NCBI GenBank assembly: GCA_028015205.1
Contig: CM051517.1
Location: 55,427,455 to 55,491,454 of the forward strand
Direction of reading: 5' to 3'
Source of the DNA: Mytilisepta virgata
Taxonomy: Eukaryota > Mollusca > Bivalvia > Mytilida > Mytilidae
Length of the DNA stretch: 64,000 nt
Position 1 is the stretch's first letter. Every line of letters starts with the position of its first letter. The notes below the pieces were generated by a model, which was given only the letters and a program-made list of their open reading frames with translations, did no database searches and had not been told where the DNA came from. This document shows, piece after piece, positions 31,622-43,239 of the stretch. Made by a program: the position numbers and the translations under genes.

Positions 31622-32808
31622 AGGATATTCAAAGATTTTAGTTTTTTATACTTGATTTCCTTTTTAATTGCCATAAAGATATATGTAATAGCCTTTATCT
31701 TTAAAGTTAACTTCCGAAACGTAAGGGGTGACATTTGACGATATCTATGACAATATTTATGTTGTGAAATGTATGATTGTGGTAAAATTTGTAAAATGCA
31801 ACAATCATACATGTAAATACAATAAGGCTATTAATAAAAAGTACAAAGAGTAGTATACATGTACGGAGTTAAATCAAGTTTTACAGCTCTTTCGCATGAA
31901 AGACAAATCAGTGATCTTCCCCTCGTTTGGTTAGCCAATCAGATCTATAGTTATTCTTATTCCAAATGAATGATCAGTCAATGTCTCTATAAATAGACTG
32001 CTATTTGTCTTTTAATAGAATGCAGATGTACAGGTACGACAGTGTGAAACACGCTTTTTAAAGCAACAAACTAAAAGCGCCAAATGAAGTTCTGTGTTTT
32101 ATTAGACACCCAGCGATAAGTTTAAATCTTTACTGCGGTAAACTGAACAAAAGTATTGTATGTGGTACAGCCCGTGACGATTTTCCCTAGTTTAGGTGAT
32201 GCTATCCCGTAAACATGTACGGAGTTGCATCCGCAGATCAGCTATTCCAGTTGACTGACCAATCAGAGGCCGTTGACCATGCATGCGTCCATCTCATGGT
32301 GTTGGGACGGCCAATCAGGAGACTTATTCTGGTACTTTTTAACGACTGGTTCCCTCTGTTTAGCTTTTGATTACTTATCCCGTCTCGCATGCCATGCCTT
32401 TTTTTAAAACTACACATAATATTCCATTCAAATTTTGCATCCGGAAAGGTCATGATAAACAATTAATCAACGAAAAAATATATGGTCACAAATGTTAAAA
32501 AAGATGGTCGCCAATTTTGTTAAAATCCGGTAAGTTTGAATATATACACGTTAGCGTATATTTGAACATGAAATAAAGTATTACATTTTACACATTTTGA
32601 CTCTAGTATAACAGTATACATAAAATTGATAAATTCACCGGCTATGTTCACAAATGGTTTTTTTTTTGTTTGTTTGTTTTTTTTTTTTGTTTCCCGAACT
32701 ATTCCAACTATTTTTTACATAGTACATTTTTATATGGGTTAATATTCGTGTAAAAAATCTACCTATTTTTCTGAACTTTTGGATTCAAAAATATATCTTG
32801 ACACAGGA
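31622..32808. other. Intergenic stretch without recognised features
   Basis: No coding similarity on either strand. The frame at 32238-32462 lacks family features. A T-rich run lies at 32658-32690. Confidence 0.5.
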
Positions 32809-33075
32809 TTTGTTTGTTTAGTTGTGGTTTAACTCCGTTTTCAGCACATTTTGGCTATTTCGCGGCGGCCAGTTTTTATTGGTGGAGGAAGCCGGACTAA
32901 CCGGAGAGAACTACCGACCTTCGGTAGGAAAATTGGCAATCCTTGTCAATTAAGATCGGAGTCGAACACACCCCGCCACAGGTCAGATTCGAACCCACAA
33001 CCACAGCGTTGACAGGCTAGTGATCATTAGTAGTCATGACGAACTACCTAGACCACTCGGCCACCGAGGCTCCCG
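32809..33075 (-). mobile_element. tRNA-derived SINE
   Basis: On the minus strand the head has an A box (TGGCCGAGTGG, near 33066-33050) and a B box (GGGTTCGAATC, near 32996-32986), spaced as in a tRNA with extra bases between them. A body follows with tctccggttagtccggc and ttcctccaccaataaaaac, then an A-rich tail (taaacaaacaaa). The tRNA part is too altered to be a working gene. The body resembles SINEs widespread in molluscs; the family is not assigned. Confidence 0.75.
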
Positions 33076-34733
33076 GTGTCACAGGATATTAAAAAATGAT
33101 TAAAGAGGGCAGAAAACGCAAGTTTGTTGGATTACCAAGTTTTCGTACGATATATCGAACCGTCAGTTACTGCCGATATATATAAATCGACGTGTATCAA
33201 GTCAAAGCAGCTGAAAAATATTCCCTTTTTTCAATATAAATAAAATTCAAACGTGACACTCATTTGTCTTTTATCTATTTACTGTTCAATAAATTTATTA
33301 ATATTTTTCTATTTAAAAATCAAGACAATAAGTTTACTATTTTGTCTTTATCTAAACCTAAAACTATTTACCGGTCAAACTGTTGGCCGGTCAGTAGTTC
33401 TTTCGATATTGCCCGGAGGCGTACATTCCCTTCATACCCAGTCAATAATTATTTAAATATGCTATATAACAAACTCGTCTATATACCGGGCTGCTGAAAA
33501 GATTATAAATATTTTTTCCCCATTTTTTTTATCGTTTTAGGATACAAGTTACGATATAAGATAAGCACGATAAGATAATGTTAAGCATGTCCATGATTGT
33601 TACGAGTTTGTAATGACTGTTGCATAAAATGCTGGAGCACCTGATATGTCACTCCCGGTTTTTAACGGGAATTCACACTTTCTGTGCTGTCTTATACATG
33701 TATAACAGTCAGTCTATTTTTGTTTAGTTTATTGTACGTTTTTAAAGAGAACTAGTATATTTTTTTTCCATTTAGAGGATAAGAAAATATTTCTTTCTCC
33801 ACATAATTCAAACAGAGTTATGGACTCCTGGAAAAGTAACGGACACATAGTTGTCTAAATTACAAGACCATGAAAAATTACGAAATTGGAAAATTTCACG
33901 TTAAGCAAGAAGCAATATACATAATACCAAAGACATATAAAATATATATATGCCTCTGATAATACCTATAGATCGTAATAATTAATGCATTCATAATCTA
34001 TTTGTTTAGTTCAAGTTCAAATTTAAATTTAAATCGATCAAATGTATTCAAAATATTCAACACGGACCATAGTAACAATATAAAGTCTACGCGCTACGAG
34101 TCATAAAATATATACAATATGCACCTGTCACGATTCCTGGGCATGATACTCAAATGGTGTCGATATATCAATCATTTCTTGGGTAACCGTCAATATATAT
34201 ATATCCAGTCAATCAGCCAATTAATGTCCTATAAGATTGGTCAAGGGAAAAGTTTATAAAAGAAACTGAAAAGATGCATGCGTACGAAAAATGCAACGTG
34301 CGTATTAATGATCAAGGTCACAATTTCGTGAAAATATGATCAGAGTAAGGCTTAGATAATTTTAGTGAAACAATGATTAGATTGAAGCCGTAACATGTGT
34401 TAGGAATACATTGTAACAGTTTTTTTTTCCAATTTTTACAGAGTTCGTTTTACCAGAATTGCTCAGTTTTAAATTAACGGAAAATTTTAATGAACCGTAA
34501 ATATATTATAAAAATATTCATTTATCATGTTTATTTTTGTAATTCTCTCCAGTGATAAGAAAAGCTTTATTACAATTTATTAGCTAATGTGTTGAAGAAA
34601 TACAGTAAAAACTGTCCAGTTACAAAACCGGAACTGGTCATTAACACAGGTTTTTCTGTATAAAACCTGTATTGATGACCCGTTTCAGACACATGGGCAT
34701 GAAATGTTTCAGAAATTCATCATTATACCTGAC
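33076..34733. other. Intergenic stretch without recognised features
   Basis: Very AT-rich. The overlapping short frames at 33253-33497 show no family features. A tatatatata-type run occurs near 34190. Confidence 0.5.
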
Positions 34734-35575
34734 TATGTATTAATGAAGGTAATTCATATACTTCTCAACATATTTTGGTCATTTATCATCCAAATATATA
34801 CCCAAGAAGAGACTTGCAATTTTTATGGCCTAAGATTTTTAACTTGGATGGGAATTGGAATATTTTTGAACAATAAATGACCAAAATATGTTGAGAAGTA
34901 TACTAATTCCCTTTATTAATACATATGTGAGGTATAATAATTAATTTCTGAAGCATTTCACGTCCATACACCTAGAAACTTAGTTACTCAAGACGAGACT
35001 TGCAATTTTTACGGCCTAAGATTTGGAACACGGATGGGATTTGGAATATTTTTGAACAATAAATGACCAAAATATGTTGAGAAGTATATTATTTCCCTTT
35101 ATTAATAAATAGTAACCTATACTAATTTATTTCTGAAGCATTTCATGTCCATACACCTAGAAATTTAGTGACCCAAGAGGAGACTTGCAATTTTTACGGC
35201 CTAAGATTTGGAACTCTGATGGGATTTGGAATATTTTTGGACAATAAATGACCAAAATATGTTGAGAAGTATATTATTTCCCTTTATTAATATATAGTGA
35301 GGTATAATAATTAATTTCTGATGTTTTTTATGTCCATACATCTAAGTATTTTGAGACCCAAGGAGAGACTTGCAATTTTTACGGCCTAAGATTTGTAACT
35401 CGGATGGGATTTGGCCAGGAGTATTTTTGAACAATAAATGACCAAAATATATTGAGAAGTATACTACTTCCCTTTATTAATACATAGTAAGGTATTATAA
35501 TTAATTTCTGAAGCATTTCATGTCCATACACCTAGAAATTTAGTGACTCAAGAGGAGACTTGCAATTTTGTCGGG
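34734..35575. repeat. Tandem array, 185-190-bp unit, with one inverted unit at the left
   Basis: gacttgcaatttttacggcc or a near match recurs at 34811, 34997, 35182, 35367 and 35557. Each unit also has aataaatgaccaaaatatgt and tgagaagtata. At 34734-34786 the same phrase is inverted (tacttctcaacatattttgg). The final unit breaks off after gacttgcaatttt. Confidence 0.88.
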
Positions 35576-36172
35576 ATAAGATATGTAATCTGTCAAGTAT
35601 TAAATTTGTTCTAATATTTAGAAATTTCTATGGTTACTCATATAATTTGTTGAAAACCTTGCTTATATTATGTACTTATACCATTCAAGATATTGTGTGC
35701 ATTGAATTATTGAAATGCGGGGAAAAAAATTTAATATATGGTAAGAATACAGTAATTCCAATAGTGTTAATGTTTCATAGACAGTAAGGTACAATGTGTG
35801 TTTTAAAGCAATTTTTTTGTGTAAATTTATAAAAATATGGTAATAAAAAATGTTGGTGTCCTATGTGTTATGAGAATGAGAAAATGAAAATGTCCAATGA
35901 AATAGAGTAACCAAAAAAGTGTTTGTCCCCATGGCCTTTTGAACCGGTGTCAATCCCCTGATAAATTTTGCCCGGTCCCTAACTACAGTTTGATGGAGAT
36001 ATATTTAAAAGTGACAAAATCTGTATTAGAGTCAAAAGCTACATTTTACATGGCTCTTGAAGTTCATGAAAATGTATGCAATGCCCAAAATGCAAAAGAA
36101 GCCAAAAACAGCATGCTAGGTGGCTAACACGATGACATTAAGCAAATTGTGATGGCAGAAATGTTTTACATT
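35576..36172. other. Intergenic stretch without recognised features
   Basis: No repeat or coding similarity is visible; short frames at 35560-35787 and 35939-36127 have no recognisable features. Confidence 0.5.
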
Positions 36173-37111
36173 AGTCCAGTCAGACTAAGTTTTAACCTCA
36201 AACTAATTGCAACAGAAAATGTTTTAGTTCTAATATATAGCAGTAAGCCCCAAATATACACAGAAAAAAGTCTCATAAAATCTAACTTGAAGAAAACTGA
36301 TAATTAGCATTTTTAATTTCCTATGGAAATTAACATTGGAAAGGGGAGATAACTCCGTAAAAATGAGTCTTTTTTGTCAGTTTTTGGTTGATTATCTTAA
36401 AATTCATGTAAAGTATGATACTTTGATGGGGTTATAAGTTTGTATTTGACTATATTATATAATCTTCTGCTCGTGAAATGTACAAAACCGAAATGTTATG
36501 GGTATTTCTATTTTTTTTGCGCATTTTTCATTAAAGAAATTGCAAATTTGTGGCTCTGTGACCATTTTGAAAAAATAATGTGAAAATTTGGTATTGTTTA
36601 TATCTGTAAATTATATTTGATCAGCATCTACCCTGTTTAAAGAAACTTTAAACCACAAAAAGAAGAATATATGCTTAATTATTTTTATTAAATTTGAGAT
36701 TCTTTACCTTGACAAGTTGAAAAATTTAATAAATGGTCAACTAATGAATTACGAAATCTAGGTTGTAGCTTGATAAAAGATATGAAAAAAACTTTAGAGT
36801 TGTTTGTTATACTCTAAAGACAGCTAAAATATCAAGAATCAATACATTCTGCTGAATAGAGGCAGTAAAGTTATAATTTTGTATCAATTCTTATTGATAT
36901 TTCTGCCTTTTTTGCAGAGTTATCTCCCATTTTCAATGCAAATGTCCATAGGAATTTTAAAATCGTTATTTTTTTTATCTTCCTCAAGTTAGATTTTGTG
37001 AGACTTTTTTCTGTGTATATTTGGGGTATAATGCTAAAGATTAAAACTTAAAAATCTTCTTTTGCAATTACTTTAAGGTTAGGGTCAAATTTATGCTAGA
37101 TTGACTGGACT
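36173..37111. mobile_element. Long-TIR element of about 940 bp
   Basis: The left arm starts agtccagtcagactaag and includes ccaaatatacacagaaaaaa, gtctcataaaatctaacttg and gggagataactc. The right arm, in reverse complement, starts agtccagtcaatctagc and includes the same phrases. Each arm is about 200 bp, with gaps. The interior codes for nothing recognisable. Confidence 0.82.
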
Positions 37112-37903
37112 ACATACAATTTCTTAATTGTGAAGAGTACACATGTACTACATTCAACTGGATACTTGTCACGTAGTGTACATGATCCTTTCTTGGGTAC
37201 AGGCAGAGATGGGGAAAGGAAAAAATGTTTTTTTTAAGTTTATCCTATTATTGATATCACTTGATATATTTTTATTTCTGTGTCTGATAATTTAATTACC
37301 ATTAATCAATTTATGTGTGAAATAATAGCTGTACTTGCCTTATTTTGGCCAAGTAAACAACTACAGTACAACCAATTAACATATTAAATTCTATTTTGAC
37401 CACTATAAGACATAGCTATCAACAGTATTTTATTCATGTTTATAAAAGCCCTGATAATCTACAATTCTTTTAAATTACATCTATACAGTCAGTACACATA
37501 AACAGGATAGTATTATATGATCCCTGACATAAATGAGTTCCCGCTTAGAAATTTTCCTATAAATTACATATAAAACCACAATTTTTCAAAATTTTGTCCT
37601 CAAGTTATTAAACATTCGGGAATTTATCTTGAGTTATTTGCTCAAATGTTGGTTAAAAGTATATTTTCCTATCAATTGTTAATATAACGGAAACGGTTTG
37701 TGAAAGTGAAACTTCCAATTTTTACACAGGAAGTGCTTTAAATATTTGCACATGCATGCTTGCATTTTTTACGGAACTTGCGATTTTTACGATTTTTACG
37801 ATACAACGGGATTGTATTAAATAGACAATCAATTTATAATGTATTTTAAGTCATTGGTTAATAAAAGTACTGGAATTTTAAGTCATTAGTTAATAAAGGT
37901 AAA
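37112..37903. other. Intergenic stretch without recognised features
   Basis: AT-rich with no coding or repeat similarity that I can support. Confidence 0.5.
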
Positions 37904-38070
37904 TAAAATGGGTATTTTTATATAAAGCCTGTATTATGTCCTCGTACAGTTGTATTGGGTCTCGATCAGCTGTATAGGCCCTCGGCGTTGCCTAGGGCCT
38001 ATGCAGTTGACCTCGACCCAATACGACTGGCTCGGACATAATACAGGCTTTATATGAAAATACCCATTTA
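37904..38070. repeat. Near-perfect 167-bp palindrome (foldback element)
   Basis: The left arm (aaatgggtattt, tataaagcctgtattatgtc, ctcg, tgtattgggtc) pairs with the right arm (gacccaatac, ggacataatacaggctttat, atgaaaatacccattt). The loop lies near 37985-37993. Arms are about 75 bp with few mismatches. Confidence 0.9.
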
Positions 38071-38491
38071 ATAACACTATAGTATTGTTGCAATTATTGT
38101 TCATGTCCTTATTGGTGACTTAAGCATCGTTACCAATACTAAATTTGAAGACTTCCTTGCAAAAGCTCACAAATATTATCATCCCGAAGGAGACACATCA
38201 AAATACTGACTATTATTATATATCTTGTCGATAGACATCCTTACAGTGGTAAAGAGACAAGGTATACACGGATTTATGAAATACACAAATCATAAACAAT
38301 AATTACCAATACATGATTGAAAGTATCCATACATGTAAAAAAACTCTCAAGTATATAGCAACTGTATAGGTTACGAATATATCTATAAACAATAAGTACA
38401 ATGAAGTAAATAAATAAATATCAAAACTATACTGTACCTGTACTACTATACCATGGATACGTTTAATTTACCCTGGAGAGGTTAATTTATT
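38071..38491. other. Intergenic stretch without recognised features
   Basis: No support for any gene or repeat. Confidence 0.5.
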
Positions 38492-38846
38492 AAGGGACGA
38501 GATCAAAAGTTCAATGTAGGATAAAAAACTTAATTCAAATAGTTTGGGGGTGGGGGGTAAAAATCCCTGCAACTTTTGTTATCCGACATCGATTTTCGGA
38601 TTGAAAAATATGGATTCAAGTGATGTCCAAGTCAATATACAGAACAAACCCATTATTGAGTAAAAACAGCACCCATGATACAAAAAGTATACTCTCAAAG
38701 CATATGCCCATATTGGTCGATCAATTTTTCCCAAATTAAATTTTAAGAGGGGGGGGGGGTGGGGGGGGGGGGGGGGGGGGGGGTCAGTGAAAAAACTATG
38801 TGAATTAAGTTTTTTATCCTACTTTGAACTTTTGATCTCATCCCTA
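38492..38846. mobile_element. MITE, 355 bp, with 50-bp inverted ends and G tracts
   Basis: The left end agggacgagatcaaaagttc, followed by aatgtaggataaaaaactta and attcaaatag, is matched in reverse complement at 38797-38846 with about four differences. G tracts lie just inside both ends (38547-38561 and 38749-38783). The right end overlaps the stop codon of a LINE frame. Confidence 0.87.
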
Positions 38847-39121
38847 ATAACAATGCTAATAAATTTACACAATTTGTTAAGTTCCGAACTGTTCTTAGTT
38901 TGAAAAAGATTTTTCATCTTTAAAATATTTTGTCGTGAACTAAATTTAGCTTTCAGATAATGAAACTCATCTCCAACTTCTTGAGAATTACACAATGCAC
39001 ATTTTCTATCATTTCGATTTATGTTTCTCCGTCTACCCGGTATCGATTCAATCGGCAAATTATGATTTTTTGTTCTAAATCTGCATAAATTGATTGCTTT
39101 TTTGTAAGTCAAATTTTTCAA
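38819..39121 (-). pseudogene. LINE ORF2 C-terminal fragment
   Basis: The frame has FRTKNHNLPIES, RRRNINRNDRKCALCNSQEV and GDEFHYL: the common C-terminal motif of CR1/Jockey-group LINE polymerases, with a CxxC pair and the GDEFHYL stretch. It is separated from the upstream part (39163-39621) by a frame break at about 39122-39162. Its last codons fall inside the MITE end. Confidence 0.8.
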
Positions 39122-39162
39122 ATAATCTTTAAAATCAATTTTGTCTTTGTAAATCCGGTAGT

Positions 39163-39621
39163 TTAGCGCCTTTGGTGAGTTTTAAATGGTAAATGAGTCT
39201 TTGTTATACGGAATAGTAGAGCCAAGACAGAAGTATTACTGATGAAGTTTTGAGTATCCCAAATATATGATAATCCACAATTGTCCAAAATAGATTTAAC
39301 AGAATTTGTCCATGTCATGTCACCATCAAGAAGTTTCTTTAAACACAGATTATATAATATAACAAGTAGTTTCTCTTGTTTACCCGAAAGTAACTTAGAC
39401 CAGTATAGTTGATCATTCTCAGTTTGATACAAGATATCAAGTGGGTATCTCCCAAGCTCCCCATCAATCATATAATCAGGCGTAAAGCTCTTCAGATGCA
39501 ATAATAATTTACAGAATTTTAAATGCACTCTCTCAATGATACGATTATCCCCTGGTCCCCAAATTTCACAACCATACAAAAGTATAGGCTGAATTACTTT
39601 ATCAAATACAACTGACATCAA
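39163..39621 (-). pseudogene. LINE ORF2 fragment, region after the polymerase
   Basis: It starts MMSVVFDKVIQPILLYGCEI, continues WGPGDNRIIERVHLKFCKLL, and includes GELGRYPLDILYQTE and ILDNCGLSYIWDTQNF. These phrases are typical of the part of LINE polymerases between the thumb and the C-terminal motif. No polymerase catalytic box is present; the copy is 5'-truncated at about 39621. Confidence 0.82.
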
Positions 39622-40160
39622 TTATTCTGTCAGAGATGACGGTTCTAGAACCATTCTAGAATGGTTCTAGGGTAGAACCAACCCTGTCATAAATGGTTCT
39701 AAGGTAGAACCGTCATAAATGGTTCTAAAGTAGAACCGGCCATTTTCATGTCTGTATTGATTAGACACGTTTAGAAGACATACTCCTCGTCTTTGATTTT
39801 TCCAAACTTTTAAAAAAACATTTTTTTGAAATATTTAGTAACATTTCACATCGATTATAATTTCGATATATGAAATTATGAAAATAATTAATTTATGACC
39901 AATTTATACAAAACAGCAAAAGTACATACATGTAATAAAGAGCTATGGTGTACGTTTTTCAACCATTTTTTTAACCCACAAGAAAGACGAATTATTGTTT
40001 TTGTTAAAATTTGTGTGATTTTTAACTGAAGTAAATTTACAGGTAAAGAAATTTGTTCTCCGTAACATGTTGTGTGTCTCAGGTAATTTATTTTAAATTA
40101 ATAATTTGTCTTTTTTACCATTTTATATGGTACTAAACTTTTGATATATTATATCATTAA

Positions 40161-40373
40161 AAGGACAAATATACCTAAGGAGCAATAAAGAAACGTAATC
40201 CATTGGACAGACAAACCCGGGAAGACAAATGAACCAAAAGCACAACAAATAAACACAGAAAACTAAAAAAAAAACAATGAACAACACGAACTCCTGTGAA
40301 AACCAGCCGTGAACCCAGGTGCACCGGAAGGGTAAGCAGTTCCTGCTCCGTATACGGCACCCGTCGTGAAGTT
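40161..40373 (-). repeat. Retroelement tail copy 2
   Basis: In reverse complement: gacgggtgccgtatacgg, agcaggaactgcttaccctt, ccggtgcacctgggttc, gagttcgtgttgttcattg. It aligns along its whole length with 30247-30495. Confidence 0.75.
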
Positions 40374-41132
40374 TATGAGGTCAGGATCTACCTGCCTTGA
40401 AATTTTCAGACGAATAAGTTAACCCATTTTTGGGTTATTGCCCCTGAATGGTTAATTTTAAGGAAAATTAACAGTTTTAAGTTGTTTTCTTGAAAATTAT
40501 TATAGATATTAACGACAAACAGTAAACAGTTAAAATTTTCAGCAAAGTAAGAGCTACAAATAAGTCAACATGACCAAAATCGTCAATTAAGCCCTTATAG
40601 GAGTTTTCTCCCTTGAACAATTATTTACATGTAAACAGAAAATATTGGTCTGACATATTGTCACAGATGTTTAGAGCATAACTTGAAATAAATTAAATGG
40701 TAGCTGTACAAGTAAAATGGAGTGTCAAGGGTCAAGGTCATTGAAAAAGTCCATAGCAACCGATGAAAAAGTCCCTAGCAACCATATATATTTGGGTTAA
40801 GGACCTTATAATTTATCTGTACAAGTCAAAAAGAAAGGTCATGAGTCAAGGTCATTGCAAAATCCATAACCACCAATGGAAAAGTCCCTAGCAACCAGAT
40901 ATATTTGGGTACAAGACCCTACAATTTACCTGGTCAAGTCAAAATGGAAGGTCAGGAGTCAATGCCATTTAAAAAGTCCATAGCAACCGATGAAAAAGTC
41001 CCTAGCAACCATATCTATTTGGGTTCATGATTCTATATTTTAGCTGTACAGGTCAATATTAAGGAAAAAATTGTGATGGTATACATTAAATAGCAAAAAT
41101 AATCATTGAGGCAAGATCTGCACAAAATATAA
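40374..41132 (-). repeat. Family A array in inverted orientation (copy 2-type core)
   Basis: The core agtccatagcaaccgatgaa, aaagtccctagcaacc, tatttgggtt occurs near 40750, 40880 and 40990, the reverse complement of the core at 13967-14905. It also has the reverse complement of caagggcaaaaacttc near 40610. No hairpin end is present. Confidence 0.75.
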
Positions 41133-41892
41133 CAGGTGTTCAAAATGTGGTCCCAAATTTCAATGCAGATATTTCAAATGTGTCAGATAAGTAACATTTT
41201 AATTTATTTTAAATTAATAATTTATCTTTTTTACCATTTTTATATGGTAAATATTTTATATATTGTATAATTAATTCTCTTTGCTCGTATGAATGATATT
41301 TATTTCGTTATGACAAGGTAGAAGATGATTGGGATGAGTACCGCCATTTTGAAATAAGAAGTGTCACCGATTTATCGAAAAATTACATAGACATAACGTA
41401 CATATATGGACATTTTACACAATAATTTCAAGAAGGGACGGGAGTAAATCTTGATTTAATGTGTTCTCTTGTCGAAAAAATGTGTTCTCATGTCGAAACA
41501 TATGTAGAGGAATGTTTAATGTACTAAAAATAACACCGACTAGTTTTTAAATGATTTAGTTTGAGTAAAAACTTTATTCTGAGTTAATTTTTTTTTTTAC
41601 TCTATAATATATTTCCGTGTGATAAAAGTTGATTTTAAAATTATGACAACAAATTAATTATTTTATTTCTTATAATTTTGATGTTCAAATTTCATAAACT
41701 ATTGCCAGGTCATAAATGGTTCTAGGGCAGAACTGTCATAAATGGTTCTAGGGTAGAACCGTCCAGAATGGTTCTAGGTCAGGGCACACCCTGTCATAAA
41801 CGGTTCTAAAGGTGTCAGGATGACAGTTCTAGAACTGTTCTAGAACAGTTCTTCTGATAGTTTAGGACAGTTCTAATGAGAGGTTAGAACTG

Positions 41893-43189
41893 AGCTCAAC
41901 TATACATGTAACTAAAGCGAAATGATTCGAGGTTTATTTGATGGCCTAGCTGGTGGTTCTCAAATAATAATATTTGTAATTATTATCATACCGTTTTTGG
42001 TTATTCCCAAACCGAAATACGGACTTTATCAAAGAAATGTTTCCCTGTAAATGCAAGGAATATCCCCCAATTTCATTTTTTATGTTCTTGTCAAAAAATA
42101 TTTGTCTTCCCAATTATCACTTTTTTTAATAATCATAAATTTTTTTATCTTAGATTGATATTTTTTCAAAACTCATAACAAGAAGCTTTTAAAAAGCTAA
42201 AACCTGCAATTATGACTCTTTTAAAAATTATAGATCTTCAAAACAGAATAAGGTAAAGAAATTTACCGTTAATGAAAATTTTAGCCAACAGCTTTCATTG
42301 GACTGACAATAATCTAGCTGATCCCTCTCGGTCGTATCAATGGAACTTTTTCCCGGCCGCTAATATGATCGAAGGGGTACATTTTTATAAGTATAAGTTG
42401 ATAACTTGAATCTAAAGTGAATAAACTGATAATCTATCAGTTGTCTACTTAATATATTATTTACATGGAATATTGAAGGGTTTTGCGTGATATTTAGTGT
42501 CCTTGGTGATTTTACGACGCTGTATTTTTTTTATAACAACCCTTATGCTTATGTTTGTGTTGTCTCTCATTGTTTTAAACCAGAAGCTAACTCCTTGTCG
42601 ATGTGTTTAGAACACTGGAATATTGTGATACTGACACTTACACCATTTTTAATATTTTTCTTTTATATTGAACCTATTTATTTATTTTTATTTATAAATG
42701 CAGAAAACCAGTGTCTAGTAATTTAACTAAGTCAGTATGTTCTTACCCAGAGAACACGCAATCCTATTATATCGAAAAATCCTTCCGACTCTTTAGTGTC
42801 TACTTCAACAAGAAGTATAGATTTGGAAACATTTAAACTTGCAGGCTTTGTTTTCTATCTTTGAAAGGATTATTATATACAGTGCAATTCTATATTGATC
42901 ATACATTTTCTGAAAATCCTTATGAGGTCTCTAGCTGTTCCCTCCACGTCAACAATTTTCTCACTAACTTTTATTTCTGTAGCAAAAATTCGGAACATTT
43001 AGTATTATTTTGTTGATTCTTTATCTTATTATTGTATTTTATTCTAATCTATTTAATTTTTTTGTGATTTCAAATTCTCTCCTGATCAAGTTTAGATGGT
43101 TTTGTTGTACCCCTTTTGGTCATTTTGATATTTTGAATTTTCTCTCCAAGCTTTTAGATTGTTGTTATGGTTTTCAACAATTTAGGTCT
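41893..43189. other. Intergenic stretch before the hammerhead motif
   Basis: AT-rich sequence. No polymerase or GIY-YIG motif is visible here that would identify a Penelope-like element carrying the ribozyme. The frame at 42487-42726 has no recognisable features. Confidence 0.5.
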
Positions 43190-43193
43190 TGTG

Positions 43194-43239
43194 GCACAAC
43201 TGATGAGTCGTAAATCGACGAAATGTGCACATCTTGTGC
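43194..43239 (+). ncRNA. Hammerhead ribozyme motif, type I
   Basis: Seen, in order: stem I strand gcacaa (43194-43199), core CTGATGA (43200-43206), stem II gtcg-taaat-cgac (43207-43219), core GAAA (43220-43223), a short stem III tg-tgca-ca (43224-43231), then TC (43232-43233) and stem I strand ttgtgc (43234-43239). Stem I pairs perfectly (6 bp), stem II pairs perfectly (4 bp) and every conserved core base is present; self-cleavage would fall after C43233. Known: type I hammerheads with a very short stem III occur in Penelope-like elements and in retrozymes of animals. Neither host element is identified here. Confidence 0.85.

Larger units (their letters stand above)
39637..41880. mobile_element. 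Region framed by GGTTCTAGAACC-type palindrome clusters
   Basis: 39637-39740 has GGTTCTAGAACC, then cattctagaatggttctag and several aatggttctaNNGTAGAACC phrases. 41709-41880 has the same phrases plus cagttctagaactgttctag. The two clusters are about 2 kb apart and could be the ends of one element. The space between them holds a retroelement tail and an inverted family A array, so it has been invaded later. Confidence 0.5.

Noticed and set aside
32983..33075. Functional tRNA gene on the minus strand
   Set aside because: The A and B boxes are too far apart, no paired acceptor stem is seen, and a SINE body follows.
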